This document shows, piece after piece, positions 1-13,255 of a DNA stretch of 64,000 nt. Below the pieces are notes generated by a model. The model made no database searches and was not told where the DNA came from. It worked only from the letters and a program-made list of their open reading frames with translations. Where the stretch lies: the NCBI GenBank assembly GCA_963798275.1, contig CAWCTB010000001.1, positions 5,258 through 69,257 on the forward strand, in the 5' to 3' direction. A program made the translations under genes and the position numbers. Within the stretch, counting starts at the first letter, position 1; each line of letters begins with the position of its first letter. Origin of the DNA: CAWCTB01 sp963798275 (GTDB lineage Bacteria; Acidobacteriota; Terriglobia; Terriglobales; Acidobacteriaceae).

Positions 1-2
1 GC

Positions 3-884
3 GCGCTGCAGGAGCGCAACGCGTCGCAGCACACGGTTAAAGCTTACAGCGGCGACCTGGCGCTGTTTGCGGAGTACGTTGGCCCGCAAGATTGGCGCGA
101 CATTGACCACGTGCTGATTCGCGGATACCTGTCGAACCTGTACGAGCGCGGGCTAAGCAAGACCTCGGTCGCCCGGTCGCTGGCGGCGCTGCGATCGCTG
201 TACAAGTGGCTGGCGCAGGAAGGAGTTGTCGATCAGAATCCCGCGGCGCTGGTGGCAACTCCCAAGCTGCCGCAGAAGCTGCCGCGCGTGCCGACTATCG
301 AAGAGCTTAACAGCCTGATGGATGCGGATATGCCGGAGTGTTCGGCATTCGCGACGCGCGACCAGGTCATCTTCGAATTGCTTTATGGCTGCGGCATTCG
401 CAACGCGGAGTTGACGGGGATCAACGTTAACGATGTGCATTGGTCGAAGGACGTGATTCTGGTACGCGGCAAGGGCAAGAAGGAGCGTTATGTGCCGCTG
501 GGCGATACGGCTATGCAGGCGATTCGCGGATACCTGCCCGAAAGGCAGAAGGTGCTAGGCGAAACAAAGCGCACGACAGAGAGGGCGTTGCTCATCAATT
601 TGCGTGGCGCGCGATTGACCACGCGCAGCGTAGGACGCATCGTGAAGCAGATCGCAGTCGCGCGCGGGCTGTCACCGGACGTGCATCCGCATACCTTGCG
701 GCATGCCTTTGGTACCCACATGCTCGAGGAGGGCGCCGATCTGCGCGCGATCCAGGAGATGCTGGGACACGAGCGCTTGTCGACCACGCAGCGCTACACC
801 CAGCTCACGGTCAAGCATGTCATGGATGTGTATGACCGGACCCATCCCGCACGCGAACAAGGGGAAGGCATGAGAGCGGGCTAA
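3..884 (+). CDS. xerC: Tyrosine recombinase XerC, 5' end outside the window
   Basis: Site-specific tyrosine recombinase that resolves chromosome dimers at dif together with XerD. The reading frame is open from the first bases, so the start lies upstream. The visible part holds most of the N-terminal SAM-like core-binding domain (ASQHTVKAYSGDL onward) and the whole catalytic domain. Catalytic residues can be placed: Arg in GCGIRNAEL, Lys in GKGKKERYVPL, His and Arg in HPHTLRHAFGTH, His in LGHERLSTTQRY, and the Tyr nucleophile in the same segment. The tail (ARTHPREQGE-like) is short and usual. The stop codon lies inside a GC hairpin that begins a dispersed intergenic element. XerD is the alternative assignment; I favour XerC from overall similarity only. 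Confidence 0.88.
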   Translation, partial: ALQERNASQHTVKAYSGDLALFAEYVGPQDWRDIDHVLIRGYLSNLYERGLSKTSVARSLAALRSLYKWLAQEGVVDQNPAALVATPKLPQKLPRVPTIEELNSLMDADMPECSAFATRDQVIFELLYGCGIRNAELTGINVNDVHWSKDVILVRGKGKKERYVPLGDTAMQAIRGYLPERQKVLGETKRTTERALLINLRGARLTTRSVGRIVKQIAVARGLSPDVHPHTLRHAFGTHMLEEGADLRAIQEMLGHERLSTTQRYTQLTVKHVMDVYDRTHPAREQGEGMRAG

Positions 885-948
885 AGCCCGCAGAGGAATT
901 AATGGGGGCGACGTTACGGCACGCCTGAAGGCGTGCCCCTTCAAAACG
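876..948. repeat. Dispersed CTGAAGG hairpin element, copy 1
   Basis: Two hairpins lie between the convergent xerC and acyl-CoA synthetase genes: GCGGGCTAAAGCCCGC (876-891) and GGCACGCCTGAAGGCGTGCC (918-937), followed by CCTTCAAAAC. The same architecture recurs near 18.2, 58.1, 58.3 and 63.1 kb. It may act as a bidirectional terminator here, but there is no clean U-tract. Confidence 0.65.
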
Positions 949-995
949 CTAAAAATGCAGGGGGATTTCGCCGACGTATCGATACCCCTGGCGAC

Positions 996-3747
996 TTACC
1001 TGCCTGCGACGAGCTCCGGCTTGGCTGGGCCGTGCAGTTCCTCCCAGGCGTTGACGACGCGGTCGCGAATCTCAGAGGTCATCTGTGCGTACTGGGCTTC
1101 CAGGTTTGTTCCCGGTGCGGGCGGATCTATGGGATCGAGAATTCGCATCTTGAGCCGCTTGAACCCCTGAAATTTTTGACTGCGCGGCCAGGCCTCGAAG
1201 AAGCCATCAATCGCAACCGGGACGACCGGACACTGGGCATGGATGGCCAGAATGGCTGCGCCTTTGCGAAAAGTCTTGGGCATGCCGTCGATGCTGCGCT
1301 CGCCTTCGGGGAAGAGTACCAGGTTACGGCGGCGGCGCAGGCCATAGGCGCTGGCGCGCATGGCGGGAACGAGGTTGGAGTCGGGGTCGATGGGGATGAG
1401 GCGAGTGTTCTCTGCGATTTTGCGCATGATTGTGCTGCCAAAGATCTCGCTGGTGCCGACGTAAAACGTGTTGCGGAACAAGTGGTAGGGGAGCGCGGCA
1501 ACCAGCGCGGGCGCATCGAGGAAGCTCTGATGATTCGGCGACAGAATAAATGGGCCCGTCTGCGGCAGTTTATCGATACCCTCAACCTTTAGATGAAAGA
1601 ATGTCCGAAAGAACAGGTGAACACACCGCATCGCGAAGAACCACAGTGGGGCAGTGATGGGGTGCTCGTCATCGATGGTCTGGCGTTCGATTGCGCCCGG
1701 TGGCTCAGCGATGATCTCTTCCCAACCAGCCGAGGCGCGGGCATCGGTGCCTCCAGAGTATTGGAGGACGGCATCGACCAGGTCGCGCACGGTGTACAAG
1801 TCCGAGGCGACCGTGTCGGGCACGTGCGAGCCCATCTGCTGGTCGAGCGAGACCAGCAATTCAACCCGCTCCATCGAGTCGAGGCCGAGATCGAGTTCGA
1901 GATTGTCGGCGGGATGGATGTGATCTTTCTTCTGCTTGGCGGCATCGCGGATAATCGCGACCGCTTTGCTGACCCTGGGCCGCTGCAGCCATTCGGTATC
2001 TTCTTCGGTGAATTTGCGCTCAGCGCTGGCCTGCGCCTGCTTGCCCTCACCACGCTTGACGCGCTGCTCGACTTCGAAGCGCTTGATCTTGCGGGTGGTG
2101 GTGCGAGGCAGATCGTCCTGCCAGATTTCGTAGCTGAGGATGCGCTTGGTGGCCGGCAGTTTGGCGGAGAGGCCCTCGATTTCGAAACGCAGCATGTCGC
2201 CAACGTTGACGACCTTGAGGCGCCGCAGATTTTCGAAGTTGGGAACGACCACGGCGTGCAGGCGCTCAGAAAAGGGCTCACCGGGCGCACTCTGCAAACC
2301 GAGAACACAAATCTCCTTGATGTTGGGCGACTGCAAGTAGTGCGCTTCGATCTCCTCGGGGTACACGTTCTTACCCGAGCTGAGCACGATGACGTCCTTC
2401 TTGCGCCCGGTGATGAAGTAGTTGCCGTGGGCGTCGCAATAACCGAGATCGCCGGTGAGGAGCCAGCCATCGCGCATCACCGCAGCGGTAGCGTCGGGGC
2501 GCTTGTAATAGCCCTCCATGATGATGCCGCCGCGGATGGCGATTTCGCCGACGGTCGCGCCGCCGTGCTCGGGGGACGGTTCGCCGCCTTCGACCTTGAA
2601 TTCGTTGCCGGGAAGGGGCTTGCCAATGGAGCCCATGACGACGTCTTTCGGGGGATTGATCGCTGCGCCGCCACTGGTTTCGGTGAGGCCATAGGCCTGG
2701 AGCATGGTGAATCCCATGGCCTGGAAGTCGCGGCCGATGGCTGGATCGAAGCGTGAGCCGCCGGTGATGAGATAGCGCATGCTGGGACCGAGCATCTTGT
2801 GTACGCGCCCGAAGAGCAGCTTGCCGAGGTTGATGCCGAATTTTCGAGACAATGCCGAAGCGCGCATCATGAGTCGAAATATGGACTTGGTCAGCGCACC
2901 CTTTTGCTGCACCTCTTTCTGGATGCGCTCGTGAATCAGATAAAAGAATTGCGGCACGCAACAGAAGACGGTAATGCTGCGTTCCTGCAGAGCGCGCATC
3001 AACTCCGTGGTGTTGAGCGATTCCAGGAAGACGATCCGCATGCCTACTGCCAGGGGCAGCAGCAGGTTTGCCATCTGGGCCAGCGCATGGAAGAGCGGCA
3101 GGATGCCGAGAATGGCGTCCTTCGGCCCCACGTCGACGACTGGCGAAGACGGATTCGGCTTCGGCGTAAAGGTTGGCGTGCGAAAGCATCACACCCTTGG
3201 GATCGCTGGTGGTTCCCGAGGTGTAGAGCAGCGTCGCCAGATCATGGGGTTGGACAGTGGCCGTCTGGAAATTACCCGGCCCGGCGGCGAACATGGCGAG
3301 CACCGAAGGCAGGTCGCTTCCCTCCGGAGCGGGATCGAGCAGGATGATTCTTACCGGCGTGCCGGCAATGGCTTCCTGGGCGAGCGGCAAGTTCCTGGTG
3401 TCGCAGAAGAGGTAAACAGCGTCGCTGTCGAGGAGGAGTTTGTGAACCTGGTCGGCGTGGAAGGCGGTGTCGAAAGGAACAGCGGTATTGCCGGAGGCGT
3501 GCACGCCGAGGTAGGCGGCGACCCAGCGGGGATGGTTGGCAGCCAACAGGGCGCATTTGGAGCCGCGCGGAGTGCCCTGATCCAGCAGCCAGCGACCGAC
3601 CGACTCCGCCATCTGGCGCAGGTTGGCGAAGGTATAGCTCTCGAGCGCGGGCGCGCCGGCCGAAACGGCCGCGGGATCGTGCTGCAATTCGACCGCGATC
3701 GCGTCGGGCCAGCGTTCCGCCGATTGCAGAAAGCGTTGATAGAACAT
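996..3747 (-). CDS. Fused AMP-dependent acyl ligase / acyl carrier protein / PlsC-type acyltransferase (frameshifted)
   Basis: Multidomain enzyme of about 915 residues that would activate a fatty acid, load it on its own carrier domain and pass it to a glycerolipid. The N-terminal ANL ligase carries the P-loop LLYTSGTTSDPKGVML and the LTGDLGYCDAHG and GRKKDVI motifs. A carrier domain follows with the phosphopantetheine serine in LGLDSMERVE. The C-terminal acyltransferase has NHQSFLDAP and FPEGERS. The frame breaks once near 3131-3150 (net +1), between the P-loop and LPLFHALAQM; both halves are otherwise collinear and complete. The domain order recalls Aas (acyl-ACP synthetase/2-acyl-GPE acyltransferase) in reverse, with an added carrier domain. 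The physiological lipid product is unknown. Confidence 0.82.
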
Positions 3748-4074
3748 TCGCCGAGGGTTCCGTTTCCTTCAGGTTCGAATCTGAACCGATATCTTACGCC
3801 AGCGTGGAACAATCGCCGCGGATTGAATCACAGGGCAGGCGAGCCTCATTGCGGGACGAATTATTGCTGCGAGCATTCCAGTCATACATCGCTCGTTGCC
3901 CGCCCTTCCTGGTGTTAGGCCATGGCGGTGTTGACGATTGCAAACTGCGACGCCGGCCAGCAAGCATCATCTAATGTGGTAGGCTTTTTACTGGGGTGGA
4001 GTGTCTGCGCGTGAAGCGTCAGCGCACCCGTGGCAAAGCGCCGGCTGCGGCCCCCACCGCGAGGACGAACAGCA
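3748..4074. other. Intergenic region between divergent acyl ligase and secA
   Basis: No credible gene. It holds an imperfect palindrome, GGTTCGAATCTGAACC (3772-3787), just upstream of the acyl-ligase start, which could be an operator. A GAGGA sequence lies about 9 nt before the proposed TTG start of secA. Confidence 0.4.
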
Positions 4075-7003
<2,929 letters not shown>

Positions 7004-7173
7004 CCCGGTCGCACTGAGTCACTCCTGTAAGACAAGAATCCCATTACGTCGCTGGGGAGGGTATCGCCTCTCTGGACCGAGCGGTGCCTTTCCTTGCTTA
7101 CTCAGCTATTCAGAACTTCGGATTTGAATGATTGCAACTCTGGTACAGTGAGTGGCCGGGAGGAGAAATCAAC

Positions 7174-7662
7174 ATGGCGCTACCGGGCTATTTGACACTG
7201 AAAGGCCAGAAACAGGGCGATATAAAAGGATCGGTCACGCAGAGGGGCAGAGAAGGCAGCATTCTGGTACTGGCATTTACCCTGGAGAGCGTCAGTCCGC
7301 GAGACTCGCAATCCGGTCTGCCCACGGGCAAAAGGCAGCACAAGCCGATCGTGATCACGAAAGAGATCGACCGTAGCTCGCCAGCCCTCTGGACGGCATT
7401 GGTGAACAACGAGAACATGACCCAGTTCACACTCGGGCTTTGGGCTCCAGGAACCGGCACCCATGCCGGCCAGGAAGTTCAGTACTACACCATCAAACTG
7501 ACCAACGCGAGTGTCGCGTCCATCGTCGAGTTCCTGCCCGACACGGAGGACCCAGTGCAGGAGAAGTTCTCCGCACGCGAGAACGTCTCGTTCGTCTACC
7601 AGAAGATCGAGTGGACCTGGACCGACGGCGGAATCACTGCAACCGACAACTGGACCGCGTAA
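7174..7662 (+). CDS. hcp: Hcp family protein (type VI secretion tube / Hcp1-like), orphan
   Basis: A 162-residue protein of the Hcp family, whose members form hexameric rings that stack into the inner tube of type VI secretion systems and can also be secreted. It opens with MALPGYLTLKGQKQGDIKGS, the usual Hcp N-terminus, and keeps the KPIVITKEIDRSSPAL strand and the C-terminal FVYQKIEWTW. A good Shine-Dalgarno sequence (GGGAGGAG) lies 9 bases before the ATG at 7174. No other T6SS component (TssB/C, VgrG, ClpV) is in the window, so it is an orphan copy or part of a dispersed system. It is convergent with the glycosidase gene, 56 bp apart. Confidence 0.88.
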   Translation: MALPGYLTLKGQKQGDIKGSVTQRGREGSILVLAFTLESVSPRDSQSGLPTGKRQHKPIVITKEIDRSSPALWTALVNNENMTQFTLGLWAPGTGTHAGQEVQYYTIKLTNASVASIVEFLPDTEDPVQEKFSARENVSFVYQKIEWTWTDGGITATDNWTA

Positions 7663-7718
7663 GCTGAGGACACGCCTGATAGCGATTTCCCGGAACCTCT
7701 CGATAGCCACGCCGTAGC

Positions 7719-10063
7719 TTATGGTTTCACGCTGACCGCATGTCCCGAATATTGCACTGTTTTGTCGGGCTGCGAGGTGACATCGATGCCAATCCCGTGG
7801 GCTTCGCTGACGAAGACGATCTGAAAGGTGCGGCTCTCCAGCATCCCCGGGAATTTGCCCTTGCGTTCGCCGATGCTGAGCGTTTGCGAGGCGTCGTCCC
7901 AGTGAATGGGAATCGTCGCGTAGACGCCCTTCTCGTAGTCGTAGGTGTCGTTCTCGTCCTCGTAGAGGGTGAAGTCTCCATTGGCACCGCGATAGACGCG
8001 CAGTTCGATGGGATCGGCCGGCTTTTCGGCGGCGTACTGCAGATCAGGGCCCAGGGGAATGATCGATCCCGCAGGTACGTACAGAGGAATTCGCTGCAGA
8101 GGAGCTGAGGCTTCGATCCTTTGTCCTCCATTCTGCATTTGTCCGCTCCAGAAGTCGTACCACATAGCCTTGGGCAGGTAGAGGCGGCGAGTCTTGGCGG
8201 CGGGCTCTGTTACCGGGCTCACCAGGATCGAGGGCCCGAAGAGAAACTGGTCGCCGATGTTGAGCGCGACAGGATCGTTGCGGAAGTCCATGGCGAGCGG
8301 GCGCATGGGCGTGTAGCTTGCGCTGGTCACGCGCCATGCCGTCGAGTAGATGTAAGGCATCAGCCGGTAACGCAGGCGGTCGAAGCTGGTCAGGATGGAT
8401 TGCGCGTCGGGGCCGTAGGACCAGAGCTCGTTCTGGTCGTTGCTGCGGGTGCCGTGGACGCGGAAGATCGGGCAGAAGGCGCCGAACTCGAACCAGCGGA
8501 TGAACAGCTCGCGATAGGCGGGATCGGTGGGGTTGCCGCTGACGAAGCCGCCAATGTCGGTGGTCCAGTAGGGAAGGCCCGAGAGCGCGAAGTTGAGGCC
8601 GGCGGGGATCTGGCGCTGGAAGGTGATCCAGTCGGAGTTGATGTCGCCTGACCAGGCGGTGACCGCGTTGCGCTGGCTCCCGGCGAAGGCGGAGCGCGAC
8701 AGAATGAACACGCGCTTCTCGTTCGACGCCGCGCGCTGGCCTTGATATACGGCGGTAGTGGTCATCAGCGGGAAGATGTTGGCGTAACGGTTGCCGCTGC
8801 CGATGGCCAGCGTGTGATTGAGCATGATGTTCTCTTCGCGGCCCTCGGTCTCGGGCTCGGTGGTGTCGAGCCACCAGGCATCGACGCCGATCTTGAACAG
8901 CGCTTTGTCCATCAGCTCCCAGTAATACTTGCGCGCTTCGGGATTGGTGGCGTCGTACACCGCCATCTCTGCGGCGTGGTAGGGCGGCTGGGCATTGAGC
9001 GTCCTGGTCGATGAACCAGCCGTTCTTGTCCATGGTCTCGTACTCCTTCGAGCCGGGCTCGAAGAAGGGCCACACCGAGATCATCAAGTGGAAGTTGTTC
9101 TTGTGCAGGTCGTCGATCATGCCCTTGGGATCGGGGTACTTGGGGTTGAAGACGTGCTCGCCCTTGCGGTTCCACCAGAACCAGTCCTGCACAATGTCGT
9201 CGATGGGGATGCGCAGCTCGCGGTATTTGTGCGCGACGCCGAGCAGTTCGTCCTGCGACTTGTAGCGGTTCTTGCACTGCCAGAAGCCGTAGGCCCACTT
9301 GCCGAACATGGGGGCCGTGCCAGTGAGCTCGCGATAGCCGGCGATGATGCGGTCGAAGCCGGGGCCGTAGAGGAAGTAGTAGTCGATGGTGTCGGCGACT
9401 TCGGAGCTGACGTAGAGGGCGTGCTCGAAACGGTTGTTGAAGCGGCTGCGCGAGGTGTTGTTCCAGAACAGGCCGTAGCCCACGCTGGAGAGCATGAGCG
9501 GCACGGCGATGCTGGTGTTGTCCTGCGAGAGGTCGATGGACTCGCCGCGATAATTCCACACGCCGGCCTGGTGCTGTCCCAGTCCGTAGATGGCTTCGCT
9601 GGAGCCGTAACCGGCAAGCGTCATGTAGTCTTCGGAGCGGTAGGTCTGCTCGCCGTTCACCGTAGCGGGGTACATGGTCTTCGACTCGTCGTGCAACAAA
9701 ACGTGGCCGTTGGCGTCGGTGTAGGTGATGCCGCCGGTGGTGCGATTGACGGCGACTTTGAGCTGCGAGGTGGTCAACGTGATCTCGTCGCTGCCGGCCT
9801 GTACGCTGAAATTCGCTGCGGGCCACACTGTCTTGATGATCGCCGGATTGTTATTCGGTGGAAACGCTGCCGTTGGCGAGTACACAAGATGAATGATGGA
9901 GTCGCTGCAGACTTGCAGCTTCAGCGTGCCAACCTTCATGTGGAACAGCGACGCCGTCGGCCTGTTGCTCAAAGCTGCTGACGGGGTTTAGGGGGGTCCA
10001 CTGAGCGTAAGCGGTGAAGTTGGCGGCAAGCAGCAGCAGGGGGAGCAGTCGAATTGTTCGCAT
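7719..10063 (-). CDS. Secreted glycoside hydrolase family 31 (alpha-glucosidase/alpha-xylosidase type), two frame breaks
   Basis: Retaining alpha-glycosidase predicted to be exported: the N-terminus MRTIRLLPLLLLAANFTAYA is a signal peptide. The family-31 N-terminal beta domain contains IYGLGQHQAGVWNYRG; the barrel holds DDIVQDWFWWNRKGEHVF, the nucleophile region DAWWLDTTEPE, and the acid/base region TAWSGDINSDW. A DUF5110-like and C-terminal beta domain end the protein (about 780 residues). Two net +1 breaks, near 9970-9976 (just after the signal peptide) and 8990-9005 (just before the nucleophile region), split it into three frames. Substrate cannot be decided from sequence; the WWLDTTEPE region suits alpha-xylosidases and alpha-glucosidases. 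It is divergent from cyaY. Confidence 0.88.
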
Positions 10064-10146
10064 GGGCCGATACCGCCAGCCATGGTAATGGAGGAGCGCG
10101 GTCCGAGGGAAGCAGCAACTCCGGTGTTGACCGTATAATCGAGCCC

Positions 10147-10479
10147 ATGGACGAACAGGATTTTCGGCGACATTCGGACGAGAGCCTGGAACGGCTGAAG
10201 CGCAGCCTCTATGAAGCGGAAGGCGAGGCGGACTTTGAAGTCGAGGAGAACGCCGGCGCACTGCATATCAGCTTTGACGATCCGCCCGGCAAGTTCATCA
10301 TCTCGCCCAATTCGCCCGCGCGGCAAATCTGGATTTCGGCGCTGTCCACCAGCTTCAAGCTCGACTGGTCAGAGGCCAAGAACGACTTCGAACTGACGAA
10401 GAGCGGCGAGTCGATCAAGCCGTTGGTCGGGCGCTTGATCAACGAGCAACTCGGGGAACAGGCGATCACGCTCAAGTAG
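10147..10479 (+). CDS. cyaY: CyaY, bacterial frataxin
   Basis: A 110-residue frataxin-like protein. The family binds iron and modulates IscS during iron-sulfur cluster assembly. Visible family features are the acidic N-terminal helix (DEQDFRRHSDESLERLKRSL), the acidic ridge EAEGEADFEVEENAG, the strand LHISFDDPPGKFIISPN, the QIWISA strand and the C-terminal helix. No isc or suf genes are adjacent. ATG at 10147 is chosen as the start because the preceding frame is short and the N-terminal helix is complete from there. Confidence 0.82.
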   Translation: MDEQDFRRHSDESLERLKRSLYEAEGEADFEVEENAGALHISFDDPPGKFIISPNSPARQIWISALSTSFKLDWSEAKNDFELTKSGESIKPLVGRLINEQLGEQAITLK

Positions 10480-10556
10480 CAGTGGATAGTGGATAGCAGG
10501 GCCGGAGGGTCGGCTGACGGCTTGTCCCGGGGGCTGGACGGCTATCCCAAACCGAA

Positions 10557-11276
10557 TCAAAAATGGTCGCTTAAACGCCCAAAACTCTCGACTTCCAACA
10601 ATCTGCCATTGCCGGCTGCGGGACGCAGCTCATCGCGTTCCAGCATCCAGGTGTTGTGGTGCGGCACGAAGACGGCGTGCAGGCCGGCTTCCAGCGCGGG
10701 ATTGATGTCGGACTTGGGGCTGTTGCCGATCATCCACGTGGTCTCGCGAAGCAGTCCATACTTCTCCACAACCGCCTGGTAGGTGGCAGCATCTTTCTCG
10801 GCAACGATCTCGATGGCGGTGAAGTAATCCCTCAAGCCAGAGCGTTCCGCCTTGCCCGATTGCTCGGTGAAGTTGCCCTTGGTAACCATGAACAGATGAT
10901 GGCGCTGCGAAAGATCGGCGAGCGTTTCGGGAACCTCGGGCAGGATCTCCATGGGGTGATCGGCGATGCGGAACGCAATCGCCTTGATCTTCTCGTGCAG
11001 GTCCGGGGTAATCGGCTCTACCGAGAGCTGCTCGAAGCAGACGACCAGGGCGTTGGCAAAGCTGTGCATGCCGTAGCCGTGGTGACGGATGTTCTCGCGC
11101 TCGACTTCGTACAGGACTTCGCGGACCTGGTCGGGCGTGTAGGTGTGGTGATTGAGGAACGAGATGAAGTTGGCGATGGCCTGCTCGAAGTAGATGTTGT
11201 TCTCCCACAAGGTATCGTCGGCATCGATCAGCAGGTTCTGGCCGGGAGCGATCTTTGCAGATGAGGCTAGAGACAT
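10557..11276 (-). CDS. HAD-superfamily hydrolase
   Basis: A 239-residue haloacid-dehalogenase-like hydrolase with an alpha-helical cap. Motif I is LLIDADDTLWENN (nucleophile and acid/base Asp), motif II is MVTKGN, motif III Lys is probably in the segment around EIVAEKDAATY, and motif IV is GNSPKSDINPALEAG. The family contains phosphoglycolate, nucleotide and sugar phosphatases; the substrate is not evident. DADD followed by LWE suggests an YjjG-like or generic HAD-IA subgroup. The gene is monocistronic by appearance. No frame break. Confidence 0.85.
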   Translation of the reverse strand: MSLASSAKIAPGQNLLIDADDTLWENNIYFEQAIANFISFLNHHTYTPDQVREVLYEVERENIRHHGYGMHSFANALVVCFEQLSVEPITPDLHEKIKAIAFRIADHPMEILPEVPETLADLSQRHHLFMVTKGNFTEQSGKAERSGLRDYFTAIEIVAEKDAATYQAVVEKYGLLRETTWMIGNSPKSDINPALEAGLHAVFVPHHNTWMLERDELRPAAGNGRLLEVESFGRLSDHF

Positions 11277-11429
11277 CGATCTTCGTTCTCTGGTGGACTA
11301 ATCAAATAGAGTACCGCAGCAGCGGCGCAATGGCGGAGGGAAGTGCTGGTTGAAAGCGGCACCGACGCAGAGGCGCGGCCTGTCCGTCGTCGCTACCAGG
11401 CCAGGGTTCCAGGCCTAGCGAAATTGCCA

Positions 11430-12308
11430 TTAGCGAGTAGTTGCCACAGCCGCGTTGCCGACGAACTCGACCTGGGGCTTGATGGGAATGATGCCCGCCT
11501 CGTAGCCCATGTCCAGCAGCTTGACGATGGCTTCGCGTCCATCCTTGCCGTAGTCGAGGGTGCGCTCGTTGACGTACATGCCGACAAACTTGTCAGCCAG
11601 TTGGGTGTCGAGATCGCGGGCGAACTGCAGGGCGTATTGCAACGCTTCCTCGCGATTGTCGAGGGCGTACTGAATGCTGTCGCGCAGGGCATTGCAGCAG
11701 GCGTTGATGAGGTCAGTCCCGAGATCGCGTTTGATGGCGTTACCGCCGAGAGGCAGAGGCATGCCGGTCTTGTCGCGCCACCACCTGCCCATGTCCAGAA
11801 TGCGGTGCAGGCCGGAGCGGTCGAAGGTGAGCTGGCCTTCGTGGATGATGAGGCCGGCTTCGTACTTGCCGTCGAGCACGCGGGGAATGATCTGATCGAA
11901 GGGCACGACCTCGGTTTCAACCGTGGGAGCAAAGAGCTTCAAGGCGAGATAGGCGGTCGTCATGGTTCCGGGCACGGCAATCTTTACCTTCGCGATCTCG
12001 TCCGCGGGGAAAGTTCGCGAGGAGACGATCATCGGCCCGTAGCCTTCGCCGACGCTGCCGCCACAGGGCATGAGCGCGTACTTGTCCTGCAGGTAGGGAT
12101 AGGCATGGAAGGAAATCGCCGTTATGTCGTAGTAGCCTTCCAGTGCCTGGCGGTTGAGGGTCTCGATATCGCAAAGCGTGTGCACGAACTTCACTCCCGG
12201 CACGCGCACCTTGTTGGTGGCCATGCCGTAGAACATGAAGGCGTCGTCGGAATCGGGACTGTGAGCAACCTTGATTTCGCGAACCGGAGTACCGGGACTG
12301 CTTGTCAT
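11430..12308 (-). CDS. mqnD: 1,4-dihydroxy-6-naphthoate synthase MqnD (futalosine pathway)
   Basis: Periplasmic-binding-protein-like enzyme that releases 1,4-dihydroxy-6-naphthoate from cyclic de-hypoxanthine futalosine during menaquinone synthesis. The start of the mature fold, VAHSPDSDDAFMFYG, the segment VPGTMTTAYLALKL and the catalytic-histidine region AGLIIHEGQLTF are characteristic. ATG at 12308 is preferred to a GTG three codons upstream. The gene directly follows bioY; translation of the bioY frame runs into it, so the two are probably co-transcribed. MqnA and MqnC of the same pathway are encoded elsewhere in this window, which strengthens the call. Confidence 0.92.
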   Translation of the reverse strand: MTSSPGTPVREIKVAHSPDSDDAFMFYGMATNKVRVPGVKFVHTLCDIETLNRQALEGYYDITAISFHAYPYLQDKYALMPCGGSVGEGYGPMIVSSRTFPADEIAKVKIAVPGTMTTAYLALKLFAPTVETEVVPFDQIIPRVLDGKYEAGLIIHEGQLTFDRSGLHRILDMGRWWRDKTGMPLPLGGNAIKRDLGTDLINACCNALRDSIQYALDNREEALQYALQFARDLDTQLADKFVGMYVNERTLDYGKDGREAIVKLLDMGYEAGIIPIKPQVEFVGNAAVATTR

Positions 12309-12329
12309 AAGGCACACAACTCGTGCGGC

Positions 12330-12972
12330 TCAATAGCCGGAGAAAAAATAGGTTGACGGGCACCGGACCTCGCGCTTTCACCTGGGCGAAATGGATGCTC
12401 ACAGAAATGCGTTGTAAGCGGCGCGCAACGGCTGCAGCCACCATCACCTTCATCACTTCAGCGAAGAGGAAGGGATACAGCCCGAAGATTGCCGCGTTGT
12501 GCCAACTGTGGGTCAAGACAGCCAGCCATGCAATCCCGCTGGCAAACAGCAGCACTTCGGCCACAGTTCCGGCAACCAGGTTTCGGGTGAAGCTCTGGAA
12601 GACACCGCGCTCTGCAATCCAGCCCGCGATAAAGGCGACAACGGGATAGGCCCACAGGTATCCGGCCGTCGGTCCGAGTAACTGGCCGATCCCGCCCGGA
12701 CCAGCAGGGCTGAACACGGGCAAGCCCATCGCGCCCCAGGCCAGGTACAGAGCGGCGGCAGCGAAACCGCGTTTGCTGCCGAGCGTCAGGCCAACCAGCA
12801 GGACGCCGAAATTCGCCAGCGTCAGCGGAACAGGCGTGAAGGGCAACGGCAAGACCAGGCGCGCACAGACCGCAATGACGGCACTGGCGCAAATCACAAT
12901 GCCGGCTTGCCGCAGCAGGCTGCCCAACTGCTCGGCGGCAATCGAAGGAGTCTGGAATGCTGTTTTCGCCAT
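12330..12972 (-). CDS. bioY: BioY family biotin transporter S component (C-terminal frame break)
   Basis: Membrane protein that binds biotin, either alone or as the S component of an ECF transporter. Six hydrophobic segments can be seen, with typical BioY motifs: LPFTPVPLTLANFGVLLVG, ALYLAWGAMGLPVF and GPTAGYLWAYPVVAF. As written, the frame has no stop for 390 bp and runs through the start of mqnD. Removing one T from the T6 tract at 12343-12348 gives a stop (TGA at 12330-12332) after LFFSGY and a normal length of about 213 residues, so I end the gene there. GAGGAGC precedes the ATG at 12972. No bio genes or EcfA/T are nearby. Confidence 0.85.
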
Positions 12973-13005
12973 TAGCTTGCTCCTCAGCCCTGCAATAGGG
13001 GAAAT

Positions 13006-13183
13006 TCACTCGGAAGCGTTTTCGTTCTTCCCAGCTGTCTTCTGTCGCATTTTCAGGCGCAACCTGGTGCTCGTGTTTTTCCTGGCGCAGATGACGCTTA
13101 ACCCGGAAGTGGATGGCCAGACCCACTCCGATGAGGACTGCGGTGCTCACGACCAGGAGAACAAAAAGTACTTGGGTCACCAC
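13006..13183 (-). CDS. Small single-pass membrane protein (hypothetical)
   Basis: A short frame immediately upstream of bioY. It begins MVTQVLFVLLVVSTAVLIGV, a clear transmembrane helix, followed by a basic then mixed-charge tail (HFRVKRHLRQEKHEHQ). As written the frame stays open into bioY; a +1 correction around 13015-13025 would place a TGA at 13006-13008 and give about 58 residues. Function unknown. It could be the N-terminus of a lost gene rather than a real small protein. Confidence 0.4.
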
Positions 13184-13255
13184 AGGGATTCAGGATATCA
13201 GATTCGTGCGGCAACCCTGCTGCGAGATGTCGGGTAATCACATGGGAACGTGATC

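Noticed and set aside
3772..3787. tRNA T-arm (GGTTCGAATC)
   Set aside because: No acceptor, D or anticodon stem can be formed around it.
11917..12972. 351-residue BioY read-through protein
   Set aside because: The extra 140 residues are the shadow of mqnD; one T fewer in the T6 tract ends BioY at normal length.
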